Of a DNA stretch of 64,000 nucleotides, positions 8,737 through 15,222 are shown piece after piece. Source of the DNA: Bifidobacterium subtile (GTDB taxonomy: Bacteria; Actinomycetota; Actinomycetes; Actinomycetales; Bifidobacteriaceae); contig NZ_JGZR01000016.1 in assembly GCF_000741775.1 (NCBI RefSeq), positions 193-64,192 of the forward strand, in the 5' to 3' direction. Below the pieces are notes generated by a model. The model was not told where the DNA came from, ran no database searches, and saw nothing but the letters and a program-made list of their open reading frames with translations. Position numbers and translations under genes: made by a program. Every line of letters begins with the position of its first letter. The first letter of the stretch is position 1.

Positions 8737-10296
8737 TTATTGCTCGCTGGCCTCGCTCTCCTCCGGCTCCTTCCCGGTCTCCGTCTCGTCTTCCTCGTTC
8801 TCCTCTTGCGTTGCCGTCTCTGTCTCTTCTTCGTCCGGCTGTTCTTCCTCGTCCTCTTCGTCGGGTTCGGGTGTGGGGAGGTATGCGCCGTCGAGTCCGT
8901 CTTGCTCGGGCTGGCTGATCTGGTAGCCGAGTGTTTCGAGCGCGGCGTACAGGGGCGTGATGGATTGTGTGAGGCCGTCGTCTTGCAGCCAGTCGAGCCA
9001 GCTGATGCTGGTCTCGATGCTGGCGTAGGCGAGGGCCAGCGTTTGGCGTTGCGGGTCGAGGCGGGCTATGGTGCGGGCGATGATTGCGCCGGTGCCCTCG
9101 TACTCCTCCTCGTCTGTGTTGTTTTCGTCGTCGTTGCGCGGGTCTTGGAGTCCGATGTCTTCGAGGGTCTGGAGGATTTCGCCCGAGTCGCGGCCCCACG
9201 CGTCGATGCGGCCGGTGATGAGTCCTTGGATGGCCGTGGCTGCGAGCAGGGCGATTCCTTTGCTCGTGTTGCGCGGCAGGTTTTTGAGTTCGAGCAGGTG
9301 CGCGATGTGTGCGCGGCGCAGGGCGAGGCTGGTGACGGCGTGCGCTTTGGCTGGGGCCTGCTCGGCCTCGGCCTGTTCGCGCTGGCGCTGCCGTGCGGCT
9401 TCGCGCTCGGCCCGCTCCTGCTTGACTTGCGTGATGTCGTATTGCGCGTACAGGGCGATGCCTTCGCTCCATGTGGGGCGCTTGCCGTCCCACGCGCGCA
9501 TCCCGATTCGCGTGACGGGCGGCGCGTCCTCGTCTCTCGTTTCGAGCCATTCGGCCTCCTGCTGCTCGAAGGGCTTGCCGGGGGCGAGCAGCGCGAGCTG
9601 CGTGCAGCCTTCGGGCGTCTGGTAGTAGCCGCCGCTTGGCTCTTCGAACGTGTATTCGCGCGACTGCTGGTCGAGCAGCGTCTTGGCTGCCGCGTACCAG
9701 CGGCGGCGGGCCGCGTGCTCCGTGGCGGTGCTCAGCGTGTAGTCCCAGTCCCGGGTTCCGGCTGTCGCTGCCAATGCCTCCTGCAGGTCGCTCTGGTCGG
9801 CGAGTTCCGCGATGGCCTGCCATTGCTCGATGGTGGGCTGGGCCGTGGTCTTGTCTCGCGTGGCTTGGGGTATGGCCGCGATGCTCAGGCGGCGGCGCAC
9901 GGTCTTCTCGCTGCGCCCGGTGCGCTGGGCGGCCTGCTCGACGCTCACGCCGAGGTCGAGCAGTCCTTGGTACCCGTCGCCTTCCTCAAGAAGGGTCAGG
10001 TCGCTTCGCTGGGTGTTCTCCACGAGCATGATTTCGCGCTGCGTGGTCTCGTCCCATTCGCGTATCGCGCAGGGCACGCTGGCTAGTCCGGCTTGTCTGG
10101 CGGCGGCGAGCCGCCGGTGGCCGATGACCACGGTGTAGCGGCCGTCGCCGCCCGGCACGACGACGAGGTTCTGCTGGACTCCCTGCTCGGCTATGCTGGC
10201 GGCGAGTTCGCTCACGTCGCCTATGTCCTGCCTCGGGTTGGCGGGGTTCGGGTCGATGCTCTCGATATCGATGTCCTGTAGCGTCTGGGTGTTCAT
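8737..10296 (-). CDS. ParB/KorB-like DNA-binding protein
   Basis: 519 residues. The N-terminal ParB fold (about 10-95) has the IDPNPANPRQD opening and the GHRRLAAARQAG box that binds CTP in ParB proteins. A helix-turn-helix with GVSVEQAAQRTGRSEKTVRR lies near 130-155. A long helical middle follows, and the last 60 residues are extremely acidic (runs of Glu and Asp), which is unusual for a segregation ParB and suggests a nucleoid-associated or plasmid regulator of the ParB class. It is not adjacent to the ParA at 17.4 kb, which has its own ribbon-helix-helix partner. Lies 20 bp downstream of the 205-residue gene, so both probably share a transcript. The start has GGAAAGGA upstream; a longer frame is arginine-rich shadow. 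Confidence 0.9.
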   Translation of the reverse strand: MNTQTLQDIDIESIDPNPANPRQDIGDVSELAASIAEQGVQQNLVVVPGGDGRYTVVIGHRRLAAARQAGLASVPCAIREWDETTQREIMLVENTQRSDLTLLEEGDGYQGLLDLGVSVEQAAQRTGRSEKTVRRRLSIAAIPQATRDKTTAQPTIEQWQAIAELADQSDLQEALAATAGTRDWDYTLSTATEHAARRRWYAAAKTLLDQQSREYTFEEPSGGYYQTPEGCTQLALLAPGKPFEQQEAEWLETRDEDAPPVTRIGMRAWDGKRPTWSEGIALYAQYDITQVKQERAEREAARQRQREQAEAEQAPAKAHAVTSLALRRAHIAHLLELKNLPRNTSKGIALLAATAIQGLITGRIDAWGRDSGEILQTLEDIGLQDPRNDDENNTDEEEYEGTGAIIARTIARLDPQRQTLALAYASIETSISWLDWLQDDGLTQSITPLYAALETLGYQISQPEQDGLDGAYLPTPEPDEEDEEEQPDEEETETATQEENEEDETETGKEPEESEASEQ

Positions 10297-10316
10297 GATG
10301 ATTCCTTTCCTGTGGT

Positions 10317-10934
10317 TTATTGGTTGTTGCGGTTGGCGAGGTAGGCGGGTTTGATGTCGTGGCTGAGCGCGGTGAGCACGATGGCGGCCAGCGTGGTGTC
10401 CGGCTGGACGGCGAGGGCGCGCATCGCCTTCTCCAAGGCGCCGGGCTTCTCGGTCCACCACCGTAGATAGGCGCTCACGGCCAAGGGCTGCGCGGCGTAC
10501 TCGTTCTCCTCGCTGGCGAGGTCGCGGCGCATGGCGTCGAGGATGTCCAGCGCGGTGTCCACGCGCCGTTGGTCGGGCGCCCACAGGGGGTCGTCGAACG
10601 CGGTGCGCAGCGTGCGGTACATGCGTCGCGCCGTGCTGGGCGCGTGCCCGTCGGCGGCTGATGCGAGCATCGCGCCGAAGTGGCATCCGGCGTCCACGGT
10701 GCTGAGGATGAGCGCGTCGCGGATGGCAAGGCTTATGCTCATGCCCGCGGTGAGCCGCTGCCGGGTTTCAAGGCTGGTCTGGTCGCGTCCCTCGTTCAGG
10801 CTGTCGAGCCATTGGGCGCATGGGGTCGCGCAGTAGGCGCGGTCGGCCTTCTTGACTCCCTGTTCGCGGCGCATGCTGGTGAGCTGGCGTGCGGCTGCTT
10901 GGATGGTGGTGGTTGCGGTTGTTGGCTGTGTCAT
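10317..10934 (-). CDS. DUF4192-like hypothetical protein
   Basis: 205 residues. Parts resemble the actinobacterial DUF4192 family: RRVDTALDILDAMRRDL, then LAVSAYLRWWTEKPGALEKAM, then PDTTLAAIVLTAL. That family is usually about twice as long, so this is a short or divergent member. Function unknown. The ATG follows GGAAGG by about 6 nt. It heads a two-gene unit with the ParB-like protein and is read from dyad module C. Confidence 0.7.
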   Translation of the reverse strand: MTQPTTATTTIQAAARQLTSMRREQGVKKADRAYCATPCAQWLDSLNEGRDQTSLETRQRLTAGMSISLAIRDALILSTVDAGCHFGAMLASAADGHAPSTARRMYRTLRTAFDDPLWAPDQRRVDTALDILDAMRRDLASEENEYAAQPLAVSAYLRWWTEKPGALEKAMRALAVQPDTTLAAIVLTALSHDIKPAYLANRNNQ

Positions 10935-10979
10935 GATGGGGCCTTCCTGCTCGTCTGTGTTGCTGACGGCTCGCATGGC

Positions 10980-11127
10980 GGCACGGCCGGAAAGCGGAGC
11001 GTCAAGTCGAGTGCGGGCGCGCGACACGGGGAGCGAAGGCGCGGGGATTATGCTTTTTTGCAATCCCCGGGCCGGGAGCGAGGCGTGGCGCGCGAACGCT
11101 CCGACTTGACGCGCAGCGGGCCGTGCC
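10980..11127. promoter_or_regulatory. dyad-symmetric module C with nested palindromes
   Basis: Three nested pairs share a centre near 11055: GGCACGGCC/GGCCGTGCC (10980-10988, 11119-11127), GCGTCAAGTCG/CGACTTGACGC (10999-11009, 11102-11112) and GGGGATT/AATCCCC (11043-11049, 11062-11068). Both inner arms carry a TTGACG -35 reading outward. The -10 elements are weak (AGAATG on the plus strand). Confidence 0.65.
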
Positions 11128-11390
11128 AGAATGGGAGACGGCAGCAACACCCCACTGGCAGACTCCCGATCCGGCGGCTTTGCCGGCGGGCGGCCTGAGG
11201 CCGGCCCGCTGCGACGAAGGAGCGGCGGCCCATATCCCCGCAGACCGGGAGACGAACGAGGCCAGCCTCATCGCCTGCCTGGCTCGTTCTTTTCGCTGGG
11301 TCGAACCGTGCCGGTTCGGGCGCGCCGATCCCGCCGGCATCGCCGGGGGGCGCGAGGCGCGCCACTGCGCCACCGCAAGGGAAATGGGGA

Positions 11391-11415
11391 GGGGCCGCCT
11401 GTCGGGGGCGGCCCC
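11391..11415 (-). terminator. GC hairpin after nrdH
   Basis: GGGGCCGCC pairs with GGCGGCCCC across a 7 nt loop just downstream of the nrdH stop. No clear T-tract, so termination efficiency is uncertain. The stretch from 11128 to 11390 holds only GC-rich hairpins and no convincing gene. Confidence 0.55.
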
Positions 11416-11422
11416 GGGCCGG

Positions 11423-11641
11423 TCATATCCGGTCGATGAGGGTAGGACGGTATCCCGCCCACGCGCCATGAGGCGTGTCGACCACCGGCGCCGACTGGTA
11501 TCCCAGCTGCCTGACCTGGATCCTGGCCCACGGATCAGTGTCCAGGTCGATCTCCTGGTAGGCGATGCCCCGCCTGTCCAGCCGCCTCTTGGTGGCCTTG
11601 CACTGCTGGCATCCGTTCTTGGTGTAGATGGTGACGTCCAT
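11423..11641 (-). CDS. nrdH: NrdH-type glutaredoxin-like redoxin
   Basis: 72 residues, close to the usual NrdH length. The thioredoxin fold is compact, with the redox motif CQQC at 11-14 after VTIYTKNG, the helix KATKRRLDRRGI, and SAPVV as the cis-proline loop (about 51). NrdH proteins reduce class Ib ribonucleotide reductase using thioredoxin reductase. No nrdI, nrdE or nrdF lies nearby, so here it is a stand-alone cargo gene, a known habit of actinobacterial plasmids and phages. Ribosome site GGAAGGA upstream, inside the arm of module D. Confidence 0.92.
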   Translation of the reverse strand: MDVTIYTKNGCQQCKATKRRLDRRGIAYQEIDLDTDPWARIQVRQLGYQSAPVVDTPHGAWAGYRPTLIDRI

Positions 11642-11647
11642 GGCTCT

Positions 11648-11807
11648 TCCTTCCGTTTTGCTTTTTTGAACAAGCGCAACGCATCGAAGCGGAGCGTCCG
11701 GTCCAGACCGCGCGCGGCGGAGCGCAGTTTCTCCGACGAGCGGGCCTGGACCGGACGCGGAACGGAGATATAGTGCAGCGGCTCAAAAAAAAACAAAACG
11801 GAAGGAA
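11648..11807. promoter_or_regulatory. dyad-symmetric divergent promoter module D
   Basis: Outer arms TTCCTTCCGTTTTG and CAAAACGGAAGGAA flank A/T runs. Inner arms GCGTCCGGTCCAG and CTGGACCGGACGC. Plus promoter: TGGACC 11747-11752, 16 bp, TATAGT 11769-11774. Both transcripts would begin with the same leader and ribosome site, one feeding nrdH and the other a micro-ORF at 11815. Confidence 0.75.
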
Positions 11808-11814
11808 AAGCCAC

Positions 11815-11898
11815 GTGCCCACTCGACCCGCAGACAGCATCCCGGCACGGCCCACGCCAGGACGAGAGCCGCCGGACTTCAAGCCGCCGCGCGGATAG
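11815..11898 (+). CDS. micro-ORF, 27 residues, GTG start
   Basis: Follows plus promoter TATAGT and GGAAGG with 9 nt spacing. The product is a proline/arginine-rich peptide (PTRPADSIPARPTPGREPPD) ending in PPRG. The ribosome site mirrors that of nrdH on the other strand. It could be a leader peptide or a by-product of the palindrome; no family is known. Confidence 0.4.
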   Translation: MPTRPADSIPARPTPGREPPDFKPPRG

Positions 11899-12087
11899 GG
11901 AACCCCACGAGAGGCGAACGCCCGACGCTCCTGGAATCTGTGAGAGCGCACAGGAACGGCTGCTACGCTTGCCATAGCATCGAAAGCCGGCCAACTAGAG
12001 ATCGGCCGTGGCACGACTGGCGGGGGCTGATGGCGAGGATGCTGCGGCATGGCGGCCCGCGCGCCGACGGGGACAAGGGGGAAATGA

Positions 12088-12267
12088 TTGGACGAATCCA
12101 TCGGGCAGGCGCGCGAATCGGCGCGCGGCTACCGGTTCGTGGCGTCCCTGAACGGCGCCGCGGCCCTGGCCGGCCGCTGCCTGCGCCACGCCAGAAACAT
12201 CGCGATAGTCACGCGGCTCGATGGGGGCGTGTGGCCGTTTGACTTTAAAATGGAATTGTCCGCATAA
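12088..12267 (+). CDS. small protein, 59 residues, TTG start
   Basis: Reads (M)DESIGQARESARGYRFVAS, then LNGAAALAGRCLRHARN and ends FDFKMELSA. AGGGGGA lies 5 nt upstream of the TTG, and an in-frame stop directly precedes the start codon, which fixes the start. Composition and codon third positions look coding, while the overlapping 100-residue frame is arginine-rich. Unknown function. The 190 bp before it hold no clear gene. Confidence 0.55.
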   Translation: MDESIGQARESARGYRFVASLNGAAALAGRCLRHARNIAIVTRLDGGVWPFDFKMELSA

Positions 12268-12390
12268 GCAGCGGATGGCTAGGGAACCAACTCAATACTC
12301 AATTGAAGATCTCTCTCAGAGCTGTGGATTTCTTCGATTCCAATTACTAAGACATTACGTATACAGTACTTAACATAAGGAACCATAGTT

Positions 12391-12927
12391 ATGCGTAAAA
12401 ACAGGATTCTAGGCGTTTTCGCCTTAATGGCGGCAGCACTGCTCATTATGCTGGGGGTGGCATCGCCGGCGTCGGCGCTGCCTGTCAATTCATCGTACAA
12501 ATATATCGGAACGGCCAAAGTCCAGAGTCAGCTTGGTATCAACAATCAGAGGGATTTGGATAATTTCCTTTTGTCCGACACTCCAAAGGAAATTCTCATC
12601 GACACTGATACCGGCAACGTCTTGTCCGTAGAGAAGACAGCGCCCGACGTCCAATCTTTTGCTCTGACTCAGAATAACTTCTGCAATGCTCTCATGGTCC
12701 GCCTCATCGGATCGAATAAAGTGGAAACCGGATTCTCTGGGAACGGAGTCAAAATAGGCCAGTGGCACAATCAAATCAGATTTGAGACATATGCGATCGA
12801 TAAGGCCTATGCAGGGTGGACCACTGGTGATGGAGTGATGCGTACGACCCCTACGCTAGGTCCTTGGTCCGTTGCCGTTTTCAACAAGCCTGCGCTGGTG
12901 TATACCGTGTCTGCGCAAAGGTACTGA
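12391..12927 (+). CDS. secreted protein of unknown function
   Basis: 178 residues with a clear signal peptide: MRKNR, a hydrophobic core (about 6-26) and a cleavage site after ASA at about 30. The mature part is rich in Asn, Ser, Thr and aromatics (IRFETYAIDKAYAGWTTGDG, then PWSVAVFNKPALVYTVSAQRY), with a single Cys. No family recognised. AAGGAACC precedes the start. GC content is clearly lower than in neighbouring element genes, so it is probably a cargo gene from another source. A strong terminator follows 100 bp later. It might be an antimicrobial or surface-exclusion protein, but no motif shows that. Confidence 0.75.
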   Translation: MRKNRILGVFALMAAALLIMLGVASPASALPVNSSYKYIGTAKVQSQLGINNQRDLDNFLLSDTPKEILIDTDTGNVLSVEKTAPDVQSFALTQNNFCNALMVRLIGSNKVETGFSGNGVKIGQWHNQIRFETYAIDKAYAGWTTGDGVMRTTPTLGPWSVAVFNKPALVYTVSAQRY

Positions 12928-13025
12928 TATGATTCTGCCCGACAATGGCGGTGGTTTCACGTGCTCTCCTCTTATGATCTTCTCAATGGACGCTAAACAT
13001 TAAATACAATATGTCTTGCAATACT

Positions 13026-13073
13026 ACTGAGGGGGTTTCCTGCCCATGTGGGCAGGAAACCCCCTCAGTTTTT
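13026..13073. terminator. strong bidirectional terminator
   Basis: A perfect 20 bp stem with a 4 nt loop (ATGT) and T5 after it on the plus strand; the minus strand reads A-tract to T-tract less well. It separates the secreted-protein gene from the convergent small genes. Confidence 0.9.
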
Positions 13074-13080
13074 GTAAGGT

Positions 13081-13254
13081 CTAATCGTCTCCGTGCATCA
13101 ATACCTGCAGCCGTGCAAGCTGCTCGTCGTCTAGTGCGCCCCGCATCCACAGATCGAGAGCGAACCGCTCCAGCCCCCAATTCGAGTCCGATCTGCCGCC
13201 TGTAGCGTCGAAGGCGTCGCGCAGCAGCTTGTGGATATCGTCATCGCCAGGCAT
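13081..13254 (-). CDS. small hypothetical protein
   Basis: 57 residues from MPGDDDIHKLL; a start 17 codons earlier (13305) would overlap the upstream gene. The helical C-terminus WGLERFALDLWMRGALDDEQ followed by LARLQVLM suggests a small all-helical fold. No ribosome site is strong at either start, so the exact N-terminus is open. Probably cotranscribed with the gene ending at 13296. Unknown function. Confidence 0.5.
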   Translation of the reverse strand: MPGDDDIHKLLRDAFDATGGRSDSNWGLERFALDLWMRGALDDEQLARLQVLMHGDD

Positions 13255-13295
13255 GAGTCGATCATAGCAATGTGCGCGCAAGCCCTTTAGCCGTC

Positions 13296-13562
13296 TTACT
13301 GCCATTTGCTGTCGAGCTCGCGCAGGCGCTCATCGCGCCACTGGTAGCGGATCGAATCGATGTCGGCCTTGACCTCCCGATAGCGGCGCTCCGCCATCCG
13401 GCGCTCATGCGGGCTCAGGGCCGGGTCATCCTTCGCGTCCAAGGCCGCGTCCTTGACCTTCTCGAGCTTGACGCGCACACGGGTCACCAGCTCGTCAGCG
13501 TCGTACTTCTCGGTCTGCATGCTGAGCCTGAGCCGGACGTCATCGGGATCGAAACCATACAT
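13296..13562 (-). CDS. small charged helical protein
   Basis: 88 residues from MYGFDPDDVRLRL; GGAGG is very close to this ATG, so the start could also be the upstream ATG at 13616. Highly charged with Glu/Arg/Lys heptads (RVRVKLEKVKDAALDAKDD, then ERRMAERRYREVKADIDSIR), probably a coiled coil. No family recognised. Ends just before the 57-residue gene. Confidence 0.5.
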   Translation of the reverse strand: MYGFDPDDVRLRLSMQTEKYDADELVTRVRVKLEKVKDAALDAKDDPALSPHERRMAERRYREVKADIDSIRYQWRDERLRELDSKWQ

Positions 13563-13637
13563 GCCTCCAGAATAGGCGCAGCCTCTTCGTTGTCCCGCTT
13601 CCTGAGCTATGGGCATCAGGCTTGCACCGTTGCATTC

Positions 13638-13739
13638 GAGGCAAGCGCATCGAGGCGCTGTCCCTCGATGCGCGCGGCAGCGCCGGAGGCATATGGTCGA
13701 GCTGATCCAGCTCGGCGGGGCGTGGGGCGGCAGCCCCGC
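13638..13739. repeat. 102 bp repeat, left copy
   Basis: Differs from 15014-15115 at only two positions. Contains three hairpins: GCGCATCGAGG/CCTCGATGCGC, GAGCTG/CAGCTC and GCGGGGC/GCCCCGC, with CGGAGG and an ATG between the first and second. Confidence 0.95.
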
Positions 13740-13743
13740 ATAG
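13693..13743 (+). CDS. micro-ORF in the left 102 bp repeat, 16 residues
   Basis: MVELIQLGGAWGGSPA then TAG. CGGAGG lies 4 nt before the ATG. The right repeat encodes the same 16 residues; one of the two differences between the repeats is a synonymous Ile codon change. May be a real micropeptide, a leader, or chance. Confidence 0.3.
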   Translation: MVELIQLGGAWGGSPA

Positions 13744-13791
13744 AGCTGATGATTTAAAGAAAAGTCCCGTATAAAACTATTTCAGAGAAGG

Positions 13792-13829
13792 CAGGGGCTG
13801 CCGGCGCGTCTCCGTGCCGGCAGCCCCTG
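13792..13829. terminator. 14 bp perfect hairpin
   Basis: CAGGGGCTGCCGGC pairs with GCCGGCAGCCCCTG across a 10 nt loop, followed by GGAATCAGCATTTT. Likely terminator or insulator before the toxin promoter. Confidence 0.6.
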
Positions 13830-13950
13830 GGAATCAGCATTTTATTCGTTGTGAGATTACGGGAGCTGCAAATCCTGCTGTCCTAGGAATCTGAAACCGC
13901 CTTATACATGGCGTGTCAATAGCATGTGAAACACGTAAGGAAATTGGGAT

Positions 13951-13979
13951 TTGACCGTATGACATTAGTGGTTTACAAT
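13951..13979 (+). promoter_or_regulatory. consensus promoter for a leaderless toxin gene
   Basis: TTGACC (13951-13956), 17 bp, TACAAT (13974-13979). Transcription should begin about 7 nt later, at the A of the ATG at 13986. Confidence 0.75.
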
Positions 13980-13985
13980 AATGGT

Positions 13986-14288
13986 ATGAGCATTCGATTC
14001 GAGGATTCGTCCAGACGGCACTTCGCGGAGGACCGTCTGGACGAAGCCATGGTGCGGGCCGCGATGGCCAGGCCGGTGTGGGCTGCGCTTCTGGACACGT
14101 CCGATCCGGGCACTCCTGAGGTGCGCCGTCGGCCGCCAGTCGTGCTGCTAGTGTGCCGACGGCATTCCGGGGCGCTGGATGATGATCTCATCGAGGTGCT
14201 GGTGCACAAGGTCGGACCCGACATGGTCGTGTTCCACGTGATGCATTTGAGCGATTTGTGGCGGGGCTACTGGATGGCCCGCCGTTGA
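13986..14288 (+). CDS. BrnT/DUF4258-like toxin of a toxin-antitoxin pair
   Basis: 100 residues. The order SRRHFAEDRLDEAMVRAAM, a hydrophobic strand VVLLV, then LIEVLVHK and VVFHVMHLS before a final WRGYW fits the small actinobacterial toxins (BrnT or DUF4258 type) that pair with ribbon-helix-helix antitoxins. Such toxins are usually ribonucleases, but no catalytic residue can be proved here. The start was chosen because a consensus promoter ends 7 nt before this ATG; the longer frame has no ribosome site. The antitoxin follows 26 bp later. Toxin-first order is known for BrnT systems. Confidence 0.65.
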   Translation: MSIRFEDSSRRHFAEDRLDEAMVRAAMARPVWAALLDTSDPGTPEVRRRPPVVLLVCRRHSGALDDDLIEVLVHKVGPDMVVFHVMHLSDLWRGYWMARR

Positions 14289-14314
14289 CCGGAACTATGG
14301 GAAAGGACGATGAA

Positions 14315-14656
14315 ATGGGCGACATTGATTACGAGGAACTAATGGCGCGGGCGGAGCGCGGCGCGGCCAGACCGCCGCTGGCCTCTTTCTCGGGCGACGA
14401 CGCGGCGCGCGTGGTCGAGCTCATGGACGGCGACGCGGACACCTTCTACCGGACGGTGCTCGGCCGCCCCACGCTGGGCGAACAGCGCAGAGGGCGGGAG
14501 AGGAGCGTGCAGCGTGCGCTGCGCATGCCCGAATCCCTGGACGACTATGCCTCCAAGGCAGCCAAGCGCGATGGGCTGGACAACTTCAGCGAGTACGTCC
14601 GACGCTTGATCGAGCGCGACGCCGTGGCGCACCGCCACGACCTCGCGGCCGCATAA
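14315..14656 (+). CDS. ribbon-helix-helix antitoxin
   Basis: 113 residues from MGDIDYEELM, with AAAGGA 7 nt upstream. The last 45 residues read SVQRALRMPESLDDYASKAA, then KRDGLDNFSEYVRRLIERD, which is a beta strand plus two helices of the ribbon-helix-helix class. The N-terminal part contains SGDDAARVVELMDGDADTFY and probably masks the toxin. DNA-binding C-terminus and toxin-binding N-terminus would be the reverse of the commonest order. Probably autoregulates the promoter at 13951. Confidence 0.7.
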   Translation: MGDIDYEELMARAERGAARPPLASFSGDDAARVVELMDGDADTFYRTVLGRPTLGEQRRGRERSVQRALRMPESLDDYASKAAKRDGLDNFSEYVRRLIERDAVAHRHDLAAA

Positions 14657-14692
14657 GCAGCGGCCGCCAGACAGCGGACTCCATGGTGCCGC

Positions 14693-14881
14693 TCACCTCT
14701 GGGATTCCTCGCGCTGCTCCGTCATGCCCGGGCGGCCCAGCAGCATGGCGGCCGCCTCCTCGGGGCTGGCGGCGCCGGTCCACGCCATCAGATTCCTGTC
14801 GGCGTGCTCCTGCGCGTCCGCTCCCGTGTACTCCACCGCCTGGGAGTCGTCCCAGCGCCACACCTCGTCGTTGCCTGCCAT
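14693..14881 (-). CDS. small acidic hypothetical protein
   Basis: 62 residues, MAGNDEVWRWDDSQAVEYTG onward, helical second half (SPEEAAAMLLGRPGMTEQ). AAAGGAG with 7 nt spacing supports the start. Convergent with the antitoxin. The 340 bp upstream hold the right 102 bp repeat and a short frame ending HVNAEQSNFWDKG that looks like the tail of a lost gene. Unknown function. Confidence 0.6.
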   Translation of the reverse strand: MAGNDEVWRWDDSQAVEYTGADAQEHADRNLMAWTGAASPEEAAAMLLGRPGMTEQREESQR

Positions 14882-15013
14882 CGTTCCGCTCCTTTCAGCC
14901 CTTGTCCCAGAAGTTGCTCTGCTCCGCGTTGACGTGGAACGCGGTCACGAACCCGCCCGGCGCGCTTCCTCCGCGCTTTCCGTTATCGCTCCCGTAGCAG
15001 TCCGATCGGCCTT

Positions 15014-15115
15014 GAGGCAAGCGTATCGAGGCGCTGTCCCTCGATGCGCGCGGCAGCGCCGGAGGCATATGGTCGAGCTGATTCAGCTCGGCGGGGCGTG
15101 GGGCGGCAGCCCCGC
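15014..15115. repeat. 102 bp repeat, right copy
   Basis: Same orientation as 13638-13739. The first hairpin arm has C to T, which still allows a G-U pair in RNA. Together the two copies enclose 1.27 kb with the toxin-antitoxin pair and the 62-residue gene. Confidence 0.95.
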
Positions 15116-15143
15116 GTTCCACAGCGAGACAGATAGGGGCTAG
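15069..15143 (+). CDS. micro-ORF in the right 102 bp repeat, 24 residues
   Basis: Same 16 residues as the left copy followed by FHSETDRG before the stop. Same CGGAGG ribosome site. Low support beyond conservation between the two copies. Confidence 0.3.
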   Translation: MVELIQLGGAWGGSPAFHSETDRG

Positions 15144-15222
15144 TGCCTTGTCCCGGCTTGTTTTCTTTACTTGCCGCGTTCGCGCAAGACCCTCGCTCAG
15201 GCCGTCTGCAGGGCTCCGCGCT

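Noticed and set aside
12391-12927. Lactococcin 972-type bacteriocin
   Set aside because: Size and residue pattern do not match that family beyond having a signal peptide.
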